Origin: Velthaea sp965214335
GTDB taxonomy: Bacteria; Vulcanimicrobiota; Vulcanimicrobiia; Vulcanimicrobiales; Vulcanimicrobiaceae
Reading direction: 5' to 3'
Length of the DNA: 64,000 nucleotides
NCBI GenBank assembly: GCA_965214335.1
Contig: CBDCBO010000005.1
Location: forward strand, 620,001 to 684,000
In this document: positions 17,483 to 26,488 of the stretch, in pieces
How the letters are laid out: the number at the start of each line of letters is the position of its first letter
Position numbering within the stretch: the first letter of the stretch is position 1
The notes under the pieces: generated by a model
Told to the model about the DNA's origin: nothing
What the model saw: only the letters and a program-made list of their open reading frames with translations
The model's database searches: none
Made by a program: the position numbers and the translations under genes

Positions 17483-19414
17483 TCAGCGGCGGCCGAACAA
17501 TCTATCGAAGAAGGAAGGTGTCCGGCCGGCGGCATGCGATGTTCCGGCCGCCGAGCGCGCGAGGCGTTCGCTTTCCACGCGTTCGCGTTCGGCGCGTTCG
17601 AGCCGGTTCATGTGTTCGGCGGCGCGGCCTTCCAAGGTGTTTTTAAGCGCCAGAAATTCGTTCCATGGCGCGGCCGGCTGCTGGGCGGCGGCGCACGACC
17701 GGTAGTCGGATGCCGAAATCGTGAAGATGCGCCCTGGGCTCATCGAGCGCTCGCGGAGATAGCGCTCCGCCAGCACGACGACGTTACGGCGTTCGGCGGG
17801 TTCTTCGTTGTCGGCGATGGTGTGCACGAACGTCAACGGCCGGCCGAGTTCCGTGATGCGGCCGTAAATGTCGAGTTCGCGATCGGAAAGCTGACGCGAA
17901 AATAGCGCCAGCGTTTCGCTGGCGCGCGCCGCAGCGGCGAAAGCGATCTGCTCGGCGTCCGGCAAGCCCGAATCGAAGGCCGGCGTGTGCACGAGCACGA
18001 GTTGCCGCGGCAGCGACCACGGCGTTTCGATGAGCACCGGCGTTCGAGTCGCGGCTTCGAGCGCCGTATCGAACGCCACGCAATCCCACGCCGCGTCGTC
18101 GCCCAGCGCGAACGCCTTGTTTTCCGGACCGTAGCGCACGTGGACCGGAAAGCGCATCTCGACGGAGTTGCCTTCATCGCGCAGCACGGTGACGCCGGCC
18201 ATGGCGTTGATCAAACTGGATTTTCCGCGCCGCAGCGCACCCAGGACCACCACGCGCCAGCGTTCGGGCCGCAAGCCGTGTTCGTACGTTTGGGGGTCGA
18301 AACGCGCATCAGCGGCGGCCTGCGGGTGTCGCCGGCCCGCCGTTTCGTCGAGCGGGATGGCGGGGTCGGCGCGTTCGTTGCGGTCGCTACGCGCTTCACG
18401 TGCGAACGTCTCGGTGAGGGTTTCAATGCGCGTCGCCAGGGCCGCGATGCGTTGCGCCTGGGCTCGCGCGGCGGCCGCCGCCCCGGCCGATCGGCGGCCG
18501 GCGTCCGTGGTGCTCGTCGCCAGCGCCCGGTCCACGGCACCGACGGCTTGGCCCCGGATACGTATGCCTAGCGCGGCGACGCGGTCGGCAAGTGCCTGCG
18601 CGATCGTTTGCACGCGGTCGGCGTTCTGCCCGACATAGGCGGCCAGTTCGGCGTCGAACGGCGCGAATAGTCCAGCCCGCACGTCGGCGAGCAGCTCGCG
18701 CTTCATATACGTGCCGTAGGGTTCGTCGGCGAATCGTTGGGCGATTGCCGTGACGAGCGTAACCGCCGGGCCGCCCAGCGCACCTAAGACGATCGTCGAG
18801 CGCAAACCCGTTTCCAGATCGCTACTCCACGCGCCGCTGCCCGCATCGGCGCCGAAGGCCGCGGCGGCGTCTTCCGTCAGCGGCAGGCGTTCGGCGCCTA
18901 GTTCGGCCAGGATCGCGTGGAGTTCGCCGGCGGTCGCGGCGTCGCTCCCGGCCTGCACCACGCGTACGACCGCGGTTTGCGCCGCGGCGCGCAAGCGTTG
19001 CGCGACCGTTTCGGCCACGTCGGCGGCGAACCGGCCAATCGCCGTCGCGAGCGTGTCATCGACGATGATATGCAGCTTCGCGCGGTCGCGAAGCCGCGCG
19101 ATGTCGGCCGTGTCGAAGGCCCGTCCCAACAGTCGCTCGACGTTCGTGCGCATCGCGGTTCCAAGCGTCACGATCGACGCGTGAAGCGTCGCTCCGGTCG
19201 CACGCAGTTCGGCGCCGGCTGCGGCTGCGCCGTCGTCGACGGCGGCCAGCACGGGCACCAGCGCGCTGCGTACACGGCTGAAGTTCGGCGGGGTCCGTTT
19301 CGAGCGCCGCTGCTTCACGCGCCAGCGCGTCGCCGGCGCGCGAGGCGAAGCGCCTAGCCTGGGCGGCGGCACGTCGTAGCCGCGACCGCCCGGTGGTCGC
19401 CACGAGCGATGCAT
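17483..19414 (-). pseudogene. Dynamin-like GTPase, C-terminal half (second GTPase domain), frame-shifted from the N-terminal half
   Basis: The open frame begins with an ATG at 19414, but sequence that makes sense as this protein starts only near 19280, where it continues the upstream dynamin-like frame. Residues about 55-370 are a long, Ala-rich helical region. A second P-loop, GALRRGKSS, lies at about 392-400, with a G3-like HTPAFDS further on; where an N/TKxD motif is expected there is HTIADN, so guanine specificity is doubtful. The C-terminus is basic and amphipathic (ending SFFDRLFGRR), which could touch membrane. Tandem two-GTPase organisation recalls Bacillus DynA, a membrane-remodelling dynamin. 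If translated alone, an internal start would be needed. Confidence 0.6.
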
Positions 19415-20324
19415 CTAATGCGCCCAGAAACTGGGGGAAGCGGCTCTGTGCGATGAGTGCCGAGTCTGCGCCGATCGAGCCTTCGGCATAGTCGCGCGCC
19501 GAAAGTGGAAAGACCGGCACTCCGGGAGCGTGGATCGCCGCTTGGGCGGCGATGCGTTGCCACGCATTCTGCCACGTCTCACGCTCGCCGTCGCGCATGC
19601 GCCATAAGTCGATCTTCGTCTGCACGATGAAGATGCTCTCGATATACCGCCGCACGATGCCTAAGAACGATGCGTCCCCATCGCTAAAGGGCTGCTGCGT
19701 ATCGACAAGATACAGCACGGCGTCGGCGCCCGGCAGATACGACAGCGTCGCGCGCCGGTGGGCCGGATTGATCGACGCGAGTCCAGGCGTATCGGCAACG
19801 ACGAAGCCGTTGGCGAGAAAGGCCGAGTCGACCGAGATGCGCACCAGCGACGGCGTTCCGCGCTCGTCGCTCGTCGCGTCGTGCAGCTTCGCGTCTTCGC
19901 CGACGGCCGTAAAGCGCGCGAGCCGGCCCAGCGGGATGCGTTCTTGACGGCCGTCGGCGTAAACGGCCGTGGCGATTTCCCGGCTGCCGTACGAAAGCTC
20001 GGTAATCGTGGCCGTCGATGGATTGATGTCCGTGGCCAGCAAGCCGACGATGCGCGTGACGCCCATGCGTTGCTCGTGTTCGACTTTGCCCAGCAGCGCA
20101 TTGAGCAAGAACGACTTGCCGCTCGAGAATTCGCCGACCACGGCGAGGATGAATCGACCGTCGCGCAAGCGGCTGACCGTCGCGTCGAGTTCGGCTTGTT
20201 CGTGGCCGGCGGCCCCGATTGGTGCCGATGCGAGTTCGCTGCCGATCTCCACCAATGCGGCGACAACCGCATCGCGCGTTCGCCCATACCGCTCGAGCGG
20301 CTCAGCTTGCGAAGCTCCGGTCAC
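19056..20324 (-). pseudogene. Dynamin-like GTPase, N-terminal half (first GTPase domain)
   Basis: Bacterial dynamin-like proteins bind and remodel the cytoplasmic membrane. This half has a complete GTPase core: P-loop GEFSSGKS at residues 64-71, switch Thr in NPSTATITEL, G3 DTPG at 178-181 and G4 TKID at 236-239, then a helical segment with RFASRAGDALAREAAALE. From about base 19280 the frame becomes Arg-rich nonsense (a run of Arg and Ser), while the neighbouring frame continues a sensible protein. A run of four C at 19290-19293 (read as G on this strand's complement) is a likely indel point: one base fewer there joins the halves into a ~946-residue protein. It could be a sequencing error, a real mutation or programmed shifting. 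Confidence 0.65.
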
Positions 20325-20432
20325 GAGTGCCGATTCACGAGCGCGGCAGCGTCGATCGCTGCGCCGACAAATGTGGGGCGCTCGGCTGTGCTCCGTCGAG
20401 GCTGGCGACGGACGGCGTTCGCGCCGCGGAAA

Positions 20433-21785
20433 TCAGCTGCGAATGAGCGCGAGTGCCTCATCCCGATGTTGCTCCATGAGCGCGAGCGTGTCGCCTTCGA
20501 CGTTGAGTCGCAACAACGGCTCGGTATTCGATGCGCGCACATTCATCCACCAGGTTGGATAACCAATCGTCACGCCGTCGAGGTGGTCGATCTGGGCGTC
20601 GCCGTAGTGCAATTGCAGCGCGCTGAGCTTGGCCGGAATATCGGTCACGGTGGAATTGATTTCGCCCGAGCGAAAGCGGTTATCGATCGGCGCGATAACG
20701 GTTGAAACCGGTCCGGCGGCAGCGCTAAAGACGTTGAGGCATTGCATGAGTGCGATCATGCCCGAGTCGGCGAACCAATTGCGCTTGAAGTAAAAGTGGC
20801 CCGAGTGTTCGCCGCCAAACGGAATGTTCTCATCGCGCATGACCTTCTTGATGATCGAATGGCCGACTTTGGAGCGCACCGGGATGCCGCCATGCGCCAG
20901 GATCGCTTCCGGTACGCTGCGGCTGCAAATGAGATTATAGAGAATTTTCGCACCTGGAAAATGCCGGAGCGTATCGATGCCGACCAGCGCGGTGACGATG
21001 TCACCGCCGATCAAATCGGCTTTTTCATCGACGATGAACATCCGGTCGGCGTCGCCATCGAAAGCTACGCCCAGGTCGCAGCCATGCTGCTTGACCGCAG
21101 CCTGCAAATCAACCATGTTTTCCGGCTCGATCGGACTCGCCGGATGATTGGGAAACGTGCCGTCGAGCTCGAAAAATAACGGCACGATGGTTACCTGCGG
21201 TAGGTATTTAAAAACGCGCGGGATCGTTTCGCCGGCCATGCCGTTGCCGGCGTCGACCGCGATCCGTAATGGCTTGATGGCCTTTACATCGTCGATGAAG
21301 GTCAAGCAATGCTGAGCAAAATCGTCCAGCACGTCGCGCTCGCTAACGAGTCCGGTTCGAGCCGGTGGTTTAAAATTACCGGCCGCTGCCGCATCCCGCA
21401 CGTCGGCTAGACCCGTTTCGAGTGAGATGGCAATCGCTTCTTCGCGGCAAAACTTGAACCCGTTGTAATCGGCTGGATTGTGCGACGCCGTAATCATGAT
21501 ACCGCCGTCGTAACCATAGTGACCGACGGCGAAATACAAACAATCCGTCGAGATCAGACCGATGTGGGTGACGTTTGCTCCGGCGTCGGTCGCACCGGCG
21601 GTTAAAGCGTCCAGCAAGGCAATGCCGGACGGCCGCATATCGCGTCCGATACAGATATTTTTGCGGCTCAACACTTCGACAAACGAGCGCCCGATCGCGT
21701 ACGCGACGTCGGCATTGAGTTGCGCGGGCATGATCCCGCGAACATCATAGCTCTTGAAAATGGATGTATCGAAGCCGGTGCGCAT
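20433..21785 (-). CDS. Phosphomannomutase/phosphoglucomutase
   Basis: The enzyme interconverts hexose 6- and 1-phosphates and feeds nucleotide-sugar synthesis for exopolysaccharide, LPS or glycosylation. The 450 residues contain the N-terminal FKSYDVRGIMPAQLN, the phosphoserine loop GIMITASHNPADYNG, the metal loop DGDADR (in GVAFDGDADRMFIVD), the sugar-binding GGEHSGHFYF and the phosphate-binding RASNTEPLLRLN, the full set for the alpha-D-phosphohexomutase family (AlgC/ManB-like). ATG at 21785 was chosen because it opens directly on conserved sequence and has GAGCGGG upstream. It follows the pilin-like genes by 31 bases on the same strand. Confidence 0.93.
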   Translation of the reverse strand: MRTGFDTSIFKSYDVRGIMPAQLNADVAYAIGRSFVEVLSRKNICIGRDMRPSGIALLDALTAGATDAGANVTHIGLISTDCLYFAVGHYGYDGGIMITASHNPADYNGFKFCREEAIAISLETGLADVRDAAAAGNFKPPARTGLVSERDVLDDFAQHCLTFIDDVKAIKPLRIAVDAGNGMAGETIPRVFKYLPQVTIVPLFFELDGTFPNHPASPIEPENMVDLQAAVKQHGCDLGVAFDGDADRMFIVDEKADLIGGDIVTALVGIDTLRHFPGAKILYNLICSRSVPEAILAHGGIPVRSKVGHSIIKKVMRDENIPFGGEHSGHFYFKRNWFADSGMIALMQCLNVFSAAAGPVSTVIAPIDNRFRSGEINSTVTDIPAKLSALQLHYGDAQIDHLDGVTIGYPTWWMNVRASNTEPLLRLNVEGDTLALMEQHRDEALALIRS

Positions 21786-21816
21786 TGCCCGCTCGCTTTC
21801 GCAAGCCGCGGAAGGT

Positions 21817-22422
21817 CTACCTATGCTGCGTCGCGTCGACGCCGCTCGGCGGTGTAACGATGTTGAGTTGCGCCATCTCACAACGTAGCGCGTGATGTTG
21901 AATGCTGCGACCGTCGTCGAAACTTATGATGAGCCCGCTGGTGGCGGGGCACGCGGGTTCGACCACGAGCGGTGCGTCAATCCCGAGCGAGTACGGCGCT
22001 CGTGCGCTGGCATGACCTGAGGCTGAGAAGAATACGGCGAACGGTGGCACACGTTCGACACCGGCTTGGGTCATGGTTAGGGCCGTCGTGGTACGCAGCG
22101 GTGCGAGATCCGGTTCGGGAACGGGTTGCTGCGCGGCTCCGGCGATCGGGCGATAGGCGTAAACGGTTGCCACATACGTATCGCCTTCACGCACGACTTG
22201 AATGCTGGCGCCGGTACCGTCGCCCGACGCGGCGTCGCCGTGTACCGCGGCTAATGCGCGCGCCTCATCGACGAGTGCGGCGAAGCGAACGACGGTGCTG
22301 CGCGCTTGCGCCGGGCGCTGTGCCAGCGTTTCATAACCGCACGCCGCGGCAAGCGCGAGAACGCCCGCCACGATCGTGGTTTCCAGCAGCGTAAAGCCCC
22401 GCTGGGCGTTCGCGCTCGTCAT
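21817..22422 (-). CDS. Minor pilin / pseudopilin, GspH-FimT type
   Basis: The 201-residue protein starts with a short positive leader and the prepilin peptidase site and helix RGFTLLETTIVAGVLALAAA; cleavage is expected before the Phe, and the Glu at +5 is present. Such proteins are inner-membrane anchored and enter the base or tip of type IV pili or type II secretion pseudopili. The remainder is a beta-rich, secreted domain with two Cys-containing segments (VEPACPATSG and ALRCEMAQ), perhaps disulfide-linked. The ATG overlaps the stop of the upstream PilX-like gene as ATGA. It is the fourth gene of a FimU/PilV/PilW/PilX-like set. Confidence 0.82.
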   Translation of the reverse strand: MTSANAQRGFTLLETTIVAGVLALAAACGYETLAQRPAQARSTVVRFAALVDEARALAAVHGDAASGDGTGASIQVVREGDTYVATVYAYRPIAGAAQQPVPEPDLAPLRTTTALTMTQAGVERVPPFAVFFSASGHASARAPYSLGIDAPLVVEPACPATSGLIISFDDGRSIQHHALRCEMAQLNIVTPPSGVDATQHR

Positions 22423-23207
22423 GGCGTCCAGCCCGAGGCGGCGGCATCGCCGTTCGTCCAGCGTCCGTCGCGAAACGCGTCGACCGGTTCATCGCGCGTG
22501 TGGCACGGCGCTTCGTACGCGCCCTGGGCGTGGTTGCCCCAGGGTAACCCGTCGTTTCCGGCGGTCTGCTGATCGTTGACGAACGGTACGACGCCGGCGA
22601 TCGCCGTGCGGCACGTCAGCCGCACGTGAATCCGCGTATCGGCAACGCCGGTGGCCCCACCGCTATCTCCTTGGGCCGCCGATTGCGAACCGGCGACCGT
22701 TGCGCTATCGCGCACGCCCGTGACTACGGCATACGGCGCCGTGCCGAAAACGCGATACGTCAGAAATCGCGTGCGCGTGCCGAGCGAGATGCCGGCGGCC
22801 GAGCGGAGCGTGACGCTAACGACGGCCGATAGGCGTTGTTCGGCGATGACGGCGGTTTGCAGATTGGTTGCCGCGTCGCGGTCCGCACCCGTGGTCGCGC
22901 CGTCGCTCCCGGCCGTGTCGGTGATGCGGGCGGTCACGACATACCGATACGGGCAGGCGGCGCCGGCGCACACCGCACGTTCGGCCGACCGGCTTGTGTT
23001 GACGGGCCACGGCCCGCGCGAACCATGGCGTTCAACGAAGGCGGCCAATCCGGCCGTGAAGTCGGCGACGCCCGTGCCGACCGCCGCATCCGAATAGCGG
23101 GCAACGGACGCATGGAGCGCCGTTCTGCTCGCCACCAGACCGTTCTCGAGAACCACGCCGGCGAGCGCCGCCGCGAACGCGACCAGAAACAGAATCGGCA
23201 CGAGCAT
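22419..23207 (-). CDS. PilX-like membrane-anchored pilus assembly protein
   Basis: The 262-residue product has an N-terminal hydrophobic helix (from MLVPILFLVAFAAALAGVVL) and a long extracytoplasmic part with Cys pairs (CAGAACPY, LTCRTAIAG). It has no GF-TLxE prepilin site, unlike its neighbours. Its place between PilW-like and FimT-like genes suggests the role of PilX, which primes pilus assembly. ATG at 23207 was chosen because the upstream extension (to 23567) lies over the PilW-like gene and reads as Arg/Pro-rich nonsense. Assignment is by position and topology only. Confidence 0.6.
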   Translation of the reverse strand: MLVPILFLVAFAAALAGVVLENGLVASRTALHASVARYSDAAVGTGVADFTAGLAAFVERHGSRGPWPVNTSRSAERAVCAGAACPYRYVVTARITDTAGSDGATTGADRDAATNLQTAVIAEQRLSAVVSVTLRSAAGISLGTRTRFLTYRVFGTAPYAVVTGVRDSATVAGSQSAAQGDSGGATGVADTRIHVRLTCRTAIAGVVPFVNDQQTAGNDGLPWGNHAQGAYEAPCHTRDEPVDAFRDGRWTNGDAAASGWTP

Positions 23208-23214
23208 ATGTCGG

Positions 23215-24423
23215 TTAGGGTCTTTCGTGCGCGGTCGATCGGCAGGCCGGCGAGCGCGGATGCGCGGCACACCACGCCGGTGGCGGTGACTCGAGCGGGG
23301 CCGGCGAGGGCGGTGCCCAATCGGCCGGCGCCGCGGCCGGCCAACAACGCCCGCCGGGACCCGGGTGTACCCAGCACGGCGGAGCCGTTTGGCCGGGCAG
23401 CGGTGGCGCGAGCGCGTCGGCGTCGGGCGGGTTTTCCGTTTCCGTCGCGGCCGGCGGCACCGGCCGGCGCGCCCGGCAGGCCGCGAGAATGTTTTCCGCG
23501 TGCTCGACCGGCTCGGCCGGCGTGTAGTCGGCGTGAACGTCGTCGCCGTCAAGCCCGTCGGGAGCACCTAAAAGGTTGAACTCACACCAGCGGAGCCGCG
23601 TGTTCCAGCCATCATAGGACACATCGACGCGGGCATTGATGAAGACGTGGCTTTTGCTTGCCGCGCCGAGCAGAAATCGGTGCGATTGGTCCACCCGGTA
23701 CACGATGGCGTGCCACACCGGCACACCGGTTATGGTGAAGCCGGCGGCCATCGAGCCGGCGACGAGGTGGATAACGCGCGTCGCGGTGTCGTTGCCGAGC
23801 ACGATTTGCACGATGCCGTTACCGCCGATCGCCGCCGGCAGCCCGGCACCGGGCGCGTCATAGCGGACGGATCGCGCTTGCGGCACGGTCGAAAACAGCG
23901 CCGCGATTCCGCTATATGGGTTGCGTTGGGAATCGCCCAGCGTGTCGGCCGCAAGTGCGGTCGCGGTAAAATGGGTGATGCCACCCAGCGGCGGATAGAC
24001 GGCCGCCGGATCGATGACGCCGGTCCGCACATCGCGCACGCCGCTCGACCCGGTCGCATCGTAATCCGACCGCTGCAGTGTGTGGGCACGCGGGTCATAA
24101 CGGTATCGCCAGCGCAGTGCGCGTCCGGCATCGTCTTTAGCGAAGAAGTCGATTTCCGTTGCTTGGACCGCGGCATCACCGGCCGCCGGAAGATAGACGG
24201 CGAAGGCGGTTGCGGCATCGTTACGCAGCAGCGTTGCTTGGGTGTCGATCGCGGCCGTGCTCCGTTGCTCGTCGGTAGCGGTGATCGCGGTGTGCGCGAG
24301 GCTGCTGCAGGCCAAGAGTCCGCATAACGCTACGAGCACGATGATTCCGATCGCGATGAGCGCTTCGAGCAGTGAGAAGCCGCGCTCCGCGTCATGCGAG
24401 CCGTGATGCACCTGTCTAGACAT
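23215..24423 (-). CDS. PilW-like minor pilin with Pro-rich C-terminus
   Basis: The 402-residue protein has the prepilin motif RGFSLLEALIAIGIIVLVAL with Glu at +5 after a His-containing leader. PilW-like proteins form part of the initiation or tip complex of type IV pili. After a beta-rich region, residues from about 300 are unusually rich in Pro, Ala, Cys and Trp (for example CWVHPGPGGRCWP), with several Cys that might cross-link. The gene ends 8 bases before the PilX-like start. The Pro-rich tail is not typical of PilW and could be a lineage-specific adhesive or flexible region. Confidence 0.75.
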   Translation of the reverse strand: MSRQVHHGSHDAERGFSLLEALIAIGIIVLVALCGLLACSSLAHTAITATDEQRSTAAIDTQATLLRNDAATAFAVYLPAAGDAAVQATEIDFFAKDDAGRALRWRYRYDPRAHTLQRSDYDATGSSGVRDVRTGVIDPAAVYPPLGGITHFTATALAADTLGDSQRNPYSGIAALFSTVPQARSVRYDAPGAGLPAAIGGNGIVQIVLGNDTATRVIHLVAGSMAAGFTITGVPVWHAIVYRVDQSHRFLLGAASKSHVFINARVDVSYDGWNTRLRWCEFNLLGAPDGLDGDDVHADYTPAEPVEHAENILAACRARRPVPPAATETENPPDADALAPPLPGQTAPPCWVHPGPGGRCWPAAAPADWAPPSPAPLESPPPAWCAAHPRSPACRSTAHERP

Positions 24424-24429
24424 GCGCGA

Positions 24430-24951
24430 CTAAAGTGGAATCGCGGCGGTTGGTTCGCCGCATCCGGCGGCGGAGTCGCTGCAAGGCGGCGGCGTGCTGG
24501 CCGGCAGAACCGAGCCGGGTGCCGGCGCTTCTTGAACCAGCGTCGCGTCGAGCGTCACCGCTATGCCGTTCGCGGCGCGAGCCGTTACCGAGCCGATCGA
24601 CGCTCCGGTCACGGCCGACCGCGTCACGCGCGCCTCGATGCGGATCGCCTGCGGCGAGCCGTTCGGGCCCGGCTCGTTCACGCTGAACGCGGTGCTGCGG
24701 CCGTCGAGCGCGGCGAGCTGGTCCGGATCGTACGCCGTTGCCGCGCGTAGATCGGTCAGCACATTTTGGGCCGTCAACGTCAGTGCCGCCGCGGGCATCG
24801 TTCGCGCCGTCGCGTGCGAGACGGCTAACACGGCCGTCGCGATCGCTCCGATGCAGACGCCGACGAGCGCAACGGCAATCAGCGCTTCGACAAGCATAAA
24901 ACCGGCTTCGGAGCATGATGCTCGATGTGCGGCAGCGCTTTTCACAAGCAC
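24430..24951 (-). CDS. PilV-like minor pilin
   Basis: It carries the prepilin-type motif EAGFMLVEALIAVALVGVC with Glu at +5. A GTG at 24951 is proposed because the frame upstream to 25077 overlaps the alpha/beta hydrolase gene and would give an abnormally long Arg-rich leader; a second GTG at 24945 is also possible. The product of 173 residues is small, secreted and Ala/Thr/Val-rich with Cys near the end (PPPCSDSAAGCG). It is first in the PilV-PilW-PilX-FimT-like series; 6 bases separate it from the next gene. Confidence 0.7.
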   Translation of the reverse strand: MLVKSAAAHRASCSEAGFMLVEALIAVALVGVCIGAIATAVLAVSHATARTMPAAALTLTAQNVLTDLRAATAYDPDQLAALDGRSTAFSVNEPGPNGSPQAIRIEARVTRSAVTGASIGSVTARAANGIAVTLDATLVQEAPAPGSVLPASTPPPCSDSAAGCGEPTAAIPL

Positions 24952-24997
24952 GCTCAGTGCCCCGGGGCGGTGATACCATGCCGCATCTGCGGCCGAA

Positions 24998-25978
24998 TTA
25001 CGCGCCGCGGGCGAACGGCCGGCGGGCGCCGAGAAACGCTTCGATCGCCGCGCACGTTGCGGCGGGCTCTTCCTCATGCGGGAGCAAGCCCGACTGCGGA
25101 AATGTCGCGAGCGTACCCGCTTGGGTCAGCTTGAGAAATTCGTGCGCGTTCTCAAGTTTGCTGATGCTGGGCGGGTGTTCGCCCCAGGCGATCAAAACGG
25201 GCGCCGCGATAAACGGCAGGTCGCGGGCGACATTGATGTTGAGCGCGCCGCCGACGAAGAAAGCCGGAACGTAGCGCGCTCCGGCTTGATGCGTGACGGC
25301 ATAGTAGTGGTCGACGATTTCGGGTGTCACGCTGCTCTTTTGAGCGTAACTCTGATTTTCTAAAAACCAGCGCAACGACGGCCGTGAAGCCAGCGCGTTG
25401 AAAAGCGTTTCGCCGACGACGGGCGAGCGTAGCAGCGCCGTGATCGCCCCTTGGGCCGCCGTGGGTTCCCGGTCGAGAACACCGGCTAAACCGGTCGGGC
25501 AGACGGCGATCACGGTCGTGACCCGGTCGGTTGCGCGGGCGGCCGCCCGAATCACGAACGCTCCGCCCATGGACGAGCCGACGAGGGTGGTCGGCTCGGC
25601 GCCGAATTCGCCCAGCGCGTCGACAATCTGCTCGACGAAGAGTTCGCCCGAATAGGACAGATTCGGGCGATCGGAAAGCCCGCAGCCGAGCAGATCGAAG
25701 GCAATGACCCGGTGCGACTTGGCCAGCAGCGGGAATAACCGGCGGAACTCGTACGACGAAGCGCCGGCATAGATGCCATGCACCAGCACGATCGGCGAAC
25801 CGGCTCCAGCTTCGGTTACAAAGATGTCGTACCCGCGCCAGTTCCACGGGCGCTGCCGCCCGCCGAGGTGGTTGGTCGGCAGCGGCCCGTCGCGCAGACC
25901 CCGGTTGATCGCCGCCACCGTTCCGGCTACTCCCGCTCCGGCCAGCATGGGGCGCAGCAGCTTGTTCAGGCGACTCAT
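24998..25978 (-). CDS. Alpha/beta hydrolase
   Basis: The 326-residue protein has an N-terminal hydrophobic stretch (MLAGAGVAGTVAAI), then a classical alpha/beta hydrolase: oxyanion HG motif in IVLVHGIYAGASSYEF, nucleophile Ser in LVGSSMGGAF, and a C-terminal His in GLLPHEEEP. The acid is probably the Glu or Asp near IAWGEHPP. The RVIAFDLLGCGLSDRP segment is typical of esterases, lactonases and related enzymes. The substrate is unknown. It precedes the minor-pilin genes on the same strand with 46 bases between. Confidence 0.85.
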   Translation of the reverse strand: MSRLNKLLRPMLAGAGVAGTVAAINRGLRDGPLPTNHLGGRQRPWNWRGYDIFVTEAGAGSPIVLVHGIYAGASSYEFRRLFPLLAKSHRVIAFDLLGCGLSDRPNLSYSGELFVEQIVDALGEFGAEPTTLVGSSMGGAFVIRAAARATDRVTTVIAVCPTGLAGVLDREPTAAQGAITALLRSPVVGETLFNALASRPSLRWFLENQSYAQKSSVTPEIVDHYYAVTHQAGARYVPAFFVGGALNINVARDLPFIAAPVLIAWGEHPPSISKLENAHEFLKLTQAGTLATFPQSGLLPHEEEPAATCAAIEAFLGARRPFARGA

Positions 25979-26488
25979 TGCGGGAAGGCTCTTCGACGGT
26001 GTGGCGCCGACCTCTGCTCGGTCGCCGTTGCGGCGTTCGGTTGCGGGTAACGTGTCAAAGCGGGCGGTCGTCGCGTAGACGCGGCCGCTAGGACGCGACG
26101 CGCGAGTCGCTGCCGCGCCGCCCCATTGCGCTTTATGGCGGCGACTGACTTTAAATTAGACCGCCCGTTGCTACAATTGGATAGCAACGATTAGCAATGT
26201 TTGCGCGTTCTGTAATTTGATGTACGCGCCGCGATTGCGACGGAACGTCGATCCTTTAGCGAATTGGAACTTGGTTCGATACAGCCTATAAGCTGCTGGA
26301 ACTTAGCACCACTGCTTCAATCGTAACCCGTACATCAAAATAGTAACTACGCACACACCGAGATAGCCTATTTCAGCGCCGAGTCGAAGCACGATGCAAC
26401 GGGAACGTAACGCCGTCCGTTTGCCGGCGCGAAGCGGTCTGACTGACGTCGCTCTCTCTTGTAAAGTGCGTCCGGTAAAGGGACAATC
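25979..26488. promoter_or_regulatory. 510-bp intergenic region between divergent hydrolase and porin genes
   Basis: No credible protein is encoded here. The half from about 26140 to 26400 is clearly more AT-rich than the flanking genes and contains a perfect palindrome at 26167-26188 followed by a further partial copy (TTAGCAA at 26192-26198). It should hold the promoters for both divergent genes and possibly a long 5' leader or small RNA for the porin; no confident -35/-10 pair was found. Confidence 0.5.
26167..26188. promoter_or_regulatory. Perfect palindrome, probable operator
   Basis: GTTGCTA at 26167-26173 and TAGCAAC at 26182-26188 are exact inverted repeats around 8 bases (CAATTGGA). 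The spacing puts the half-site centres about 15 bases apart, as for many dimeric repressors. A third, partial half-site (TTAGCAA) follows at 26192. It lies about 300 bases ahead of the porin start. The binding protein is unknown. Confidence 0.4.
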
